Made by a program: the position numbers and the translations under genes. This document shows positions 8,401 through 12,778 of a DNA stretch of 12,778 nt, piece by piece. Each line of letters begins with the position of its first letter. Position 1 is the stretch's first letter. The DNA is from Microbacteriaceae bacterium. GTDB taxonomy: Bacteria; Actinomycetota; Actinomycetes; Actinomycetales; Microbacteriaceae. The stretch covers positions 1-12,778 of the forward strand of contig WOYR01000018.1 in NCBI GenBank assembly GCA_011620705.1, written 5' to 3'. Under the pieces are notes generated by a model. The model was given only the letters and a program-made list of their open reading frames with translations, was not told the origin of the DNA and did not search any database.

Positions 8401-9296
8401 GGCGGCCGCTTGGTCTCGAACACGCGGTGCTGATCCGCCGCGCTCAGCCGTCCGTAGAGCGGGAGCACCTCGATGCCGGTCCCGGGGCCGAACCGGCCGC
8501 GGATCGCGTCCTCGGCATCCCGGATCTCGTTCTCGCCGCTGAGGAACACCAGCACGTCTCCTGGGGCCTCGCGCCCGAGCTCGTCGAGGGCGTCGGCGAT
8601 CCCGTCCAGGTAGTCTCGGTCGTCGCGGGGGATGTCATCCGGGTCATCGGAGTCGTCGGGGGACTCGGCCACCAGCGGCCGGTAGCGGATCTCGACCGGG
8701 TACGTGCGGCCGCTCACCTCGACGATCGGGGCCGGGATGCCCGCGCCGCCGTCTGCAGGCACTGTCGCGAAGTGCCGCGCGAAGCTCTCGGGGTCGATCG
8801 TCGCGCTGGTGACGATCACCTTGAGCTCGGGACGGCGGGGGAGCAACTGCTTGAGGTAGCCGAGCAGGAAGTCGATCGTGAGGCTGCGCTCGTGCGCCTC
8901 GTCGAGGATGATCGTGTCGTAGCGGCGCAGCTCGCGATCCCGATGGAGTTCGGCCAGCAGCACGCCGTCGGTCATCAACTTGATGCGCGTATCGCGCGTC
9001 GAGCGGTCGTCGAAGCGCACCTGGTAGCCGACCAGGGTGCCGAGTTCGACGCCGAGTTCCTCGGAGATGCGCTCGGCGATGCTGCGCGCCGCGATGCGGC
9101 GCGGCTGGGTGTGGCCGATGCGCTCGCGGCCGAGTTCGAGGCAGATCTTCGGCAGCTGCGTCGTCTTGCCGGAGCCGGTCGCACCGGCCACGATCACCAC
9201 CTGGTTGCCGGCGATGGCGCGCGCGAGCTCCTCCCGCGCGGCGCTGACGGGCAGTTCCGGCGGGTAGGAGATCGTGAAGGGGATGGCCTCTGGCAT
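5430..9296 (-). CDS. hrpA: ATP-dependent RNA helicase HrpA (DEAH box)
   Basis: 1288-residue DEAH-box helicase, near the length of E. coli HrpA (about 1300), a cytoplasmic ATP-driven RNA remodeller linked to mRNA processing and rescue of stalled ribosomes. Helicase motifs are intact and in order: Walker A GATGSGKT (38-45), motif Ia TQPRRIAA (63-70), DEAH (132-135), SAT (164-166), motif V TNVAETSLT (309-317), motif VI QRSGRAGR (356-363). An Asp-rich insert (about 213-229) lies between SAT and motif V. Beyond the helicase-associated region is the long C-terminal extension typical of HrpA (DUF3418-type). ATG at 9294-9296 was chosen because CTGAAGG precedes it and the family sequence starts there; an upstream in-frame start would read through the ferredoxin gene. 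Only seven bases separate it from the ferredoxin stop, so it is probably transcribed with the redox genes. Confidence 0.96.
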   Translation of the reverse strand: MPEAIPFTISYPPELPVSAAREELARAIAGNQVVIVAGATGSGKTTQLPKICLELGRERIGHTQPRRIAARSIAERISEELGVELGTLVGYQVRFDDRSTRDTRIKLMTDGVLLAELHRDRELRRYDTIILDEAHERSLTIDFLLGYLKQLLPRRPELKVIVTSATIDPESFARHFATVPADGGAGIPAPIVEVSGRTYPVEIRYRPLVAESPDDSDDPDDIPRDDRDYLDGIADALDELGREAPGDVLVFLSGENEIRDAEDAIRGRFGPGTGIEVLPLYGRLSAADQHRVFETKRPPGILRRVVLATNVAETSLTVPGIKYVIDTGTARVSRYSVRAKVQRLPIEAISQASADQRSGRAGRTSDGIAIRLYSEEDFEKRPAFTDPEILRTNLAAVILQMISIGLGDIAAFPFLQPPDSRGIQDGMDLLLELGAITRDRTAGRTRITKVGRELAALPLDPRFGRMLVEAERNGVVREVAAIVAGLSIQDVRERPLEKRAQAEQLHARFADPSSDFLGLLKLWNYLEEQQKALSSSAFRRLCRSEFLNYLRIREWQDLYRQLVRAGSQLGIKPGEAKVDPDAIHKSLLAGLLSRIGLRDERVTKTNPKERPREGREPKSREYLGARNQRFTIFPGSSLARKGPPAVMAAELVETSRLFARTVAAIDPAWAEQLAGELVKRSYGEPRWEKRQGSAVADEKVTLYGVPIVPKRRIQLSRIDPQQARELFLRHAMVEGDWPYSIERNGLYEFVRANRALRDELSEVEERTRRRDILIDDEAVLDFYDRRVPAEVTDVRRFEQWWKLARTETPALLTMTRGELLEEEPDAELDADAFPSEWVQGEQQLPLRYRFEPGADDDGVTVEIPLPLLPRLEDRGFDWLVPGLREELVTAMLKTLPKPIRRNVVPAADWARRLLSDADPDAELVVFLAERIRTLTRAVIAPSDFDASRLPPHLRMTFAAVDERGRRVASSKSLIALQTTLTERSRTSVAKITAAAAPTSDLERAGLTSWDFDGLPTRLETLIPTGSITGYPALVDEGGSVAIRVFGTAADQSWQHARGIRRLVALTVPSPTGYVQDHLTGTEKLQLAASPYPSTAAMFDDALLATIDQLVDAATVDPLPFTRAAFEALRGEVDAHLVEALFATVSLAAKVLGAAREADRAISRASSLSLMAPLADARSQLDALVHPGFLRITGVTQLRRVPVYLAGITHRVGRLADAPGRDRTWLTEVELATALYTDAGGALPLSPETPTRLIPVRWMLEELRLSLFAQQLGTAGAVSVQRIRKALAA

Positions 9297-9300
9297 GAGC

Positions 9301-9307
9301 CCTTCAG
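9301..9307 (-). promoter_or_regulatory. hrpA Shine-Dalgarno overlapping the ferredoxin stop
   Basis: On the minus strand CTGAAGG ends four bases before the hrpA ATG and contains the TGA of the ferredoxin gene (9304-9306). Ribosomes finishing ferredoxin would sit on the helicase start, consistent with coupled translation. It also fixes the hrpA start. Confidence 0.6.
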
Positions 9308-9528
9308 GATAAGCGCAGCGCGAGCACCGGGCACAGGCCGACGGCGTCACGGGCAGCGGCTGCGAGGTGCGCGGGGATCGCGACATCCGATCCGCCGCCC
9401 GCGGGGAGGGGATACCCCCATGGGTCTGAGCGGAGCAGCTCCGGGAGCAGCTCGGTGCACGAACCGCGCGCGTCGCACCGCGTCCAGTCGATGTGCAGCA
9501 CCTTCCCGGATCTCGTCGGAGTGCTCAC
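9304..9528 (-). CDS. Small ferredoxin, probably one [3Fe-4S] cluster
   Basis: 74-residue cytoplasmic electron carrier. Three cysteines are placed as in single-cluster actinobacterial ferredoxins: C18 and C24 (C-x5-C, CDARGSC) and C66 followed by P67 near the C-terminus (AVGLCPVLALRL). There is no fourth cysteine in the first loop, which points to [3Fe-4S] rather than [4Fe-4S]; R21 occupies the position a fourth ligand would have. Surrounding sequence (IDWTRC, SDPWGYP, AARDAV) fits the family. The GTG at 9526-9528 overlaps the TGA of the NuoF-like gene by four bases (GTGA) and has CAGGAGG seven bases upstream, so the start is well supported. Position directly after the NuoF-like gene suggests the two proteins exchange electrons; ferredoxins of this type also serve P450 enzymes, but none is present here. 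Confidence 0.88.
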   Translation of the reverse strand: MSTPTRSGKVLHIDWTRCDARGSCTELLPELLRSDPWGYPLPAGGGSDVAIPAHLAAAARDAVGLCPVLALRLS

Positions 9529-10754
9529 GCCGCCGCCTCCTGGCACAGACCGCGAGCATGGGCGCGCAGATCGTGGTCGAAGGCGTCCAGGGCGCTGAGG
9601 ACCATCCGTGCCGTGCCATCGGGGTGGTGGCAGGCGCCGCGCCCGGTCACGAGGGCCGTCAGTTCGCGCAGCTGCCGGGGAAGCGATGAGTTCCGATCGC
9701 GGCGCCCCACCCGCCCCATCGCCTCGGCGATCTCGGGCAGGCCGTTCGCGCACGGTCCGCATTGCCCTGCGGACTGCTCCGCCAGATATGCCGTGATCTG
9801 CGCAGTGCGCGCCAAGCCGCACTCGCCTCGAGGAAGCACCATGAGGATGCCGGCTCCCGGCGAAGCACCGAACGGCGCGAGCCCGGCGGGCGACATGGGC
9901 GCGTCGATGGCATCCCCGGTGACCCACGCGCCGTGGAAGCCGCCGACGAGCACAGCCCGCACCCGCGCGGGATCGGCACCGCCTGCCCGCAGCACCGCCG
10001 ACAGCAGGGTGCCGCCCGCCGCCTCCACGACTGCGCGCTCCCCGCCCCGGACCACGGTGAAGAGCCGGGTGCCGGGATCGTCGGAGCTCCCGATGGAGCG
10101 GAACCAGTCAGCGCCGAAGCGCAGCACCAACGCGATGTGGGCAAGCGTTTCGACGTTGAGCACCAGGGTCGGGCGACGCCCGAGGCCCGAGGCGGTGAGC
10201 CGCACGACATGATCCCGTGGGATGGCGCGCCCCCGCTCGATCCCGTTCACCACCGCCGAGGCCTCGCCTGCCACGAACCGATCATGCGTTTCGTGCAGAC
10301 GGATGCCGCCCGCGTCCGCGCGCTGGTCCATCGCGCGCCGGATGGGCGCCAGTTGGGCCGAGGTGGTGACCAGGTGCGCCTCAGCGGCGCCCAGTTCGGC
10401 GGCCACGAGCAGCAGGCCGTCGAGCACCAGGTGCGGCGAACGGTGGAGCAGTGTCGAGTCCTTGGCACTCAGCGGCTCCCCTTCCGAGCCGTTGGCGATG
10501 ATCACCCCGCTGCGCCCGGATTGCGCAGCGGCGGCCAGCTTGCGCCAGGTGGGGAAGGCTGCACCGCCGCGACCGGCGAGTCCCGCTCGTTCGAGTTCGG
10601 CGATCACCGCGTCAGCGCCCCGCCTCCCGGGCAGTGCGCCGAAGCGGGCGAGGTGCGCGGCGTGCGCCGGGTCGTCCGCCGCGAGCAGCCGTGCGGTGCC
10701 GGTCGGAGGCGTGATCGCGTGTCCGCCCTGCACGTGGGCATCGACCATGGTCAT
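9525..10754 (-). CDS. NuoF-like NADH/FMN-binding SLBB iron-sulphur protein
   Basis: 409-residue cytoplasmic protein related to the 51-kDa NADH-binding subunit (NuoF) of complex I. The FMN/NADH region shows GRGGAAFPTWRKL at 61-73 and, at 88-108, a stretch matching the NuoF pattern N-x-x-E-x-E-P-x-x-x-K-D...PH. A middle segment with GGFHGAW fits the SLBB fold. The C-terminal cluster region has C332 and C335 (QCGPC) and C375 (GACHHPDG); the first ligand of the NuoF C-x2-C-x2-C set is Ala (A329). ATG at 10752-10754 overlaps the upstream stop as ATGA, and GAAGGAG lies five bases before it. No NuoE or other complex I gene adjoins, so this is not part of complex I. Likely role (inference): NAD(P)H oxidation feeding the ferredoxin and the diheme membrane protein, which lacks its own flavin domain. 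Confidence 0.88.
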   Translation of the reverse strand: MTMVDAHVQGGHAITPPTGTARLLAADDPAHAAHLARFGALPGRRGADAVIAELERAGLAGRGGAAFPTWRKLAAAAQSGRSGVIIANGSEGEPLSAKDSTLLHRSPHLVLDGLLLVAAELGAAEAHLVTTSAQLAPIRRAMDQRADAGGIRLHETHDRFVAGEASAVVNGIERGRAIPRDHVVRLTASGLGRRPTLVLNVETLAHIALVLRFGADWFRSIGSSDDPGTRLFTVVRGGERAVVEAAGGTLLSAVLRAGGADPARVRAVLVGGFHGAWVTGDAIDAPMSPAGLAPFGASPGAGILMVLPRGECGLARTAQITAYLAEQSAGQCGPCANGLPEIAEAMGRVGRRDRNSSLPRQLRELTALVTGRGACHHPDGTARMVLSALDAFDHDLRAHARGLCQEAAA

Positions 10755-11353
10755 CGCAGCTCCTTCGTCTTCTGGTCGGCGGCGATCCGCGATGGCTCGA
10801 TCCGGCGGTCGGGCGTTGTGCGGTTCCGCAGCTGGAATGCCGTTGTGGTGCGCCAGATCACGGCGCCGACGACGACGGCGGAGCAGGCGACGGCGAGGAG
10901 GATGAAGAGCGGGGCACCGGCATCGGTTCCCGTGCCGAACGAGTGGAACAGCGCGATCGGCCAGAGTGCGTATGCGGCCCAATGCACGACGCGGAAGACC
11001 CGTTGCCCGATCCAGCGGCGCAGCAGGGCGGTGACCAGGATGGCGATGAGCAGGTCGAGACCCACCGTGCCCAGGCCGAGCCAGAACGGATGGTAGCTGC
11101 CGAGGAACGGGACGAAGAAGTCCACCGCATTCAATTGCGCATAGGGGTCGAACAGCAGGGTCACGACATGGATGAGGACGAACACCGCGCCGATCAGCGC
11201 GCTGTTGCGGTGCACCAGGGTGACCGCGAACCGCGGCAGCCCGAATGCCGGCCGGCCGGAGCGGGTCAGGATGCCGAGCACCACCGTCACGGTCAACAGC
11301 ACGAGCGCCACGACGCCGGTGCCCCGGCCGAGCGCCCAGAGAGCCTCGTTCAC
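10751..11353 (-). CDS. Ferric-reductase-like diheme transmembrane protein
   Basis: 200-residue integral membrane protein with five or six hydrophobic segments (about 12-30, 47-68, 90-111, 122-139 and 148-167, plus a weak one near 77-85). Two histidine pairs, H48/H62 and H124/H137, have the spacing of 13-14 residues that in ferric reductase-like membrane domains ligates two stacked b-type hemes across the bilayer. The FAD and NADPH domains of full ferric reductases or NADPH oxidases are absent; the protein ends in a basic cytoplasmic tail, so electrons must come from separate proteins, presumably the NuoF-like product and ferredoxin. GTG at 11351-11353 overlaps the ApbE stop (GTGA) and follows GGGAGG at seven bases. 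The final acceptor is not evident: iron, quinone, an oxidised protein thiol or a flavoprotein are all possible. Confidence 0.88.
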   Translation of the reverse strand: MNEALWALGRGTGVVALVLLTVTVVLGILTRSGRPAFGLPRFAVTLVHRNSALIGAVFVLIHVVTLLFDPYAQLNAVDFFVPFLGSYHPFWLGLGTVGLDLLIAILVTALLRRWIGQRVFRVVHWAAYALWPIALFHSFGTGTDAGAPLFILLAVACSAVVVGAVIWRTTTAFQLRNRTTPDRRIEPSRIAADQKTKELR

Positions 11354-12303
11354 CGCCGGACCTCCCACTGCGTCGAGCCGGGCTCTGAGGGCCAGCCGCC
11401 CATGACGATCACGCTGCCGTCGGCGGCGATCAGGCGGGCGGGCAGCCGGTGCTGGGCGAGGCGCCGGGGCGCGCTCGAGCCCCAGACGATGGCGGCCGTG
11501 CTCAGCGCGTTGGCGACCAGGCAGCTCGGACCGGCGACACTGGCGCTGCGCAGGAGAGAGGGCGCCGGCATCCCGGTGACCGGATCGACGATGTGGTGCA
11601 TCGTGCGGCCGGCCCTGCGCCAGGTGCGGCGCTGGGTGCTCGAGGTGGCGACGGCGGTGCCTCCCCCCAGGCTGATCCTGCAAGCGGGATCGTCCGGCAG
11701 ATCCTGCACGTCGATCTGCCAGCCATCGCGCGGTGCTCGGCCGGCGGTCGCGATGTCGCCGCCGAGGCTGACCAGTGCCCCGACGCCGAGTTCGCCGTGG
11801 ATGCGTTGGGCGGCCCGGTCGGCGGCGACCGCTTTCGCGGTCGCGCCGAGATCGAGCGCGAGGCCGGCCGGCACGGTGAGCACCGAGCCGTCGAGGGTGA
11901 CGCGCTCCCATCCCGGCCGCTCGCTCGCGACGGCGCGCACCGGGCCGTCATCGTCGAAGACCAGGCGGATGTCGCGGTCGTAGCCGAGAGCATCGAGCGC
12001 GCGCCCGAGGCTCGGGTCGACCGCGCCGTCGGTGAGTTGTGCCGCCATCATCGCGGCCCTGATCAGCGCGGCGAGCGTGCCGCTCACCGCCACCCCGTGC
12101 GGCAGCTGCTCGCCGATCCGCATCAACTCGGAGTCCTGGCGGAATCGGCTGCTCGCCTCCTCCACCAGCGCGGTCTGCTCGTCGACCAGCGCTCGGGCCC
12201 GATCGAGGAGCCGTCCGTCCGTCACGACCAGGTGGGCGGAGGTGCTCCACAGCGACCAGTCCGCCGTGCCGATCTCCCAGTCATGATCCGTTCGAGATGC
12301 CAT
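11350..12303 (-). CDS. apbE: FAD:protein FMN transferase (ApbE family)
   Basis: 317-residue Mg-dependent enzyme that uses FAD to attach FMN by a phosphoester bond to Ser or Thr of target proteins. Family blocks appear in order: SRFRQDSEL (52-60), DGAVDPSLGRALDALGYD, LDLGATAKAVAAD, LVSLGGDIATAG, VATSS, and MHHIVDPVTGMPAP with the metal-binding Asp and Thr. The catalytic core therefore looks complete. The N-terminus (MASRTDHDWEIG) has neither a signal peptide nor a lipobox, unlike the exported ApbE lipoproteins of many bacteria, so it should act in the cytoplasm. ATG at 12301-12303 is backed by AAGGAGG eight bases upstream and lies 23 bases inside the small upstream gene. Its stop overlaps the diheme gene. 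No protein in the window shows the usual D-x-x-(S/T)-G-A-(S/T) target motif. Confidence 0.93.
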   Translation of the reverse strand: MASRTDHDWEIGTADWSLWSTSAHLVVTDGRLLDRARALVDEQTALVEEASSRFRQDSELMRIGEQLPHGVAVSGTLAALIRAAMMAAQLTDGAVDPSLGRALDALGYDRDIRLVFDDDGPVRAVASERPGWERVTLDGSVLTVPAGLALDLGATAKAVAADRAAQRIHGELGVGALVSLGGDIATAGRAPRDGWQIDVQDLPDDPACRISLGGGTAVATSSTQRRTWRRAGRTMHHIVDPVTGMPAPSLLRSASVAGPSCLVANALSTAAIVWGSSAPRRLAQHRLPARLIAADGSVIVMGGWPSEPGSTQWEVRR

Positions 12304-12541
12304 GGCTGCCACCTCCTTGACCGGGACCCACGAGGCCGTTCGCCCCGCTGTCGTCGACGAAGAGCGGTTGCTGACCGCCGTCGTCCACGGTGCTGCCGGT
12401 GCCGGAACCGGTGCTGGTCTGGGCTGCGGCGGTGCCGGCCAGCACCGACGCCCCGATGAGCGATGCCAGAGCGGCACCGGCAATGGCGATCCCTGTGGTG
12501 AGTCGGCGGGCGCGCTGGGCTCCCGCTTCTCGGATGTTCAT
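12281..12541 (-). CDS. Small exported Gly/Ser-rich protein, first gene of the redox operon
   Basis: 86-residue protein with a clear export signal: basic N-region (QRARRLTTG), hydrophobic stretch at about 17-36 and a likely signal-peptidase site after A40 (TAAA-QT). The mature part, about 46 residues, is Gly/Ser/Asp-rich, has no cysteine and contains two similar segments, VDDGG and VDDSGANG, and a tail GGGSHGISNGS. The double Arg could direct Tat export but the motif is incomplete. ATG at 12539-12541 has a strong GGAGAGGAG five bases upstream. It overlaps apbE by 23 bases, so the two are surely co-transcribed. Its position is where one might expect the FMN-carrying substrate of ApbE, yet SGAN lacks the Ser/Thr that normally takes FMN and there is no FMN-binding domain. 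Function unknown. Confidence 0.75.
   Translation of the reverse strand: MNIREAGAQRARRLTTGIAIAGAALASLIGASVLAGTAAAQTSTGSGTGSTVDDGGQQPLFVDDSGANGLVGPGQGGGSHGISNGS
12312..12318 (-). promoter_or_regulatory. apbE Shine-Dalgarno inside the upstream small gene
   Basis: On the minus strand AAGGAGG lies eight bases before the apbE ATG, inside the codons for the Gln-Gly-Gly of the small exported protein. It is one of the strongest ribosome-binding sites in the window and fixes the apbE start, excluding longer in-frame options. Confidence 0.75.
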
Positions 12542-12673
12542 GCTGGCTCCTCTCCGATGCGCTCCTCGAAGTCTGGGGACTCCTCATCCCCCGCTCCTTG
12601 GAGCGCTCTCGGTGCAGGCTGTGCGGATCGTTCAGCAGATGTGAGTCCTCACAGATCGGCACCTTCGCGCGGA
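12542..12673 (-). promoter_or_regulatory. Leader and presumed promoter region of the redox operon
   Basis: The 132 bases upstream of the small exported gene contain no supported ORF but several inverted repeats. TGTGAG-TC-CTCACA (12640-12653) is a perfect six-base inverted repeat around two bases and looks like an operator. CGCTCC-TT-GGAGCG (12592-12605) has the same layout. GGGGA/TCCCC (12575-12579 with 12587-12591, loop of seven) could form a leader hairpin. I could not recognise a convincing -35/-10 pair, so promoter position is not assigned. The regulator is unknown; TGTGA-N4-TCACA differs from the N6 spacing of CRP/GlxR sites. Confidence 0.4.
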
Positions 12674-12778
12674 TCAGGGCCCCCGGTCCGTCGGGGCGAT
12701 GACGGCGCCCAGCCGTTCCTGCTCCTCGCTCAGGCGGCGCGCGTGAGCCGGGACCGTGTGGTGGGTCTCCATTGCTGT
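12674..12778 (-). CDS. C-terminal tail of an unidentified reading frame, cut by the window edge
   Basis: The minus-strand frame ending with TGA at 12674-12676 is open to the right edge of the window. The visible 34 codons include an ATG at 12770-12772 that would give a 32-residue peptide (METHHTVPAHARRLSEEQERLG, shortened here, ending in TDRGP). It is more plausibly the end of a larger gene than a complete small one, because no ribosome-binding site can be judged in the few remaining bases. The Arg/Glu-rich part LSEEQERLG is likely helical. No family is recognisable. It lies 132 bases upstream of the redox operon on the same strand. Confidence 0.3.
   Translation of the reverse strand, partial: TAMETHHTVPAHARRLSEEQERLGAVIAPTDRGP

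Noticed and set aside
6441..9689. Very long open frame (1082 codons) on the plus strand, antisense to hrpA
   Set aside because: It mirrors the codon positions of the minus-strand genes, is rich in Arg, Ala, Gly and His as high-GC shadow frames are, runs across gene boundaries, and shows no domain. The hrpA frame has all helicase motifs.
9304..9927. Longer form of the ferredoxin starting far upstream
   Set aside because: The upstream 130 or so codons overlap the NuoF-like gene in a shadow frame; the GTG at 9528 has a strong ribosome-binding site and begins the recognisable ferredoxin sequence.
9525..10754. Fragment of a complex I (nuo) operon
   Set aside because: Only one NuoF-like gene is present; the neighbours are a diheme membrane protein, ApbE and a ferredoxin, not nuoE or nuoG, and the cluster ligand set differs.
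12640..12653. CRP/GlxR binding site
   Set aside because: Half-sites TGTGA and TCACA match, but the spacing is four rather than six bases, so I list it only as an unidentified inverted repeat.

Overview
The window looks like chromosome of a high-GC Gram-positive actinobacterium, most likely of the Microbacteriaceae. The basis is inference: G/C at most third codon positions, frequent GTG starts, four-base start/stop overlaps, a VanZ-like protein and a single long HrpA-type helicase, and a striking excess of the hexamer GGATGC/GCATCC. I saw no rRNA, tRNA, CRISPR array, insertion sequence or phage gene. Almost all of the sequence is coding; no gap between genes exceeds about 155 bases.

Left part (1-4057). 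A plus-strand VanZ-family membrane protein (8-529) meets, tail to tail with overlapping stop codons, a tight minus-strand run of four genes transcribed right to left: a WbpD/WlbB-like left-handed beta-helix acyltransferase (4057-3449), an unrecognised membrane-anchored protein with a Pro/Thr linker (3438-2860), an MFS transporter (2855-1536) and a membrane-anchored TolB-like beta-propeller (1539-526). Gaps are 10, 4 and -4 bases, so this is very probably one operon, plausibly concerned with the cell envelope.

Centre (4058-5415). A short divergent intergenic region separates that operon from lhgO, an orphan L-2-hydroxyglutarate oxidase/dehydrogenase on the plus strand. lhgO converges on hrpA with 14 bases between the stops.

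Right part (5430-12541). A second minus-strand run, read right to left, encodes a small exported Gly/Ser-rich protein, an ApbE-type FAD:protein FMN transferase, a ferric-reductase-like diheme membrane protein, a NuoF-like NADH/FMN/SLBB iron-sulphur protein, a three-cysteine ferredoxin and finally the 1288-residue DEAH helicase HrpA. The first five look like one electron-transfer module: the NuoF-like protein would take electrons from NAD(P)H, the ferredoxin and diheme protein would pass them to or across the membrane, and ApbE would attach FMN covalently to a carrier. The carrier is not evident in this window, because no protein here has a full flavinylation motif. This module is the most interesting content of the window. 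Its promoter and operator probably lie in 12542-12673, which contains two compact inverted repeats and a possible hairpin. At the extreme right edge is the C-terminal tail of an unidentified minus-strand reading frame.
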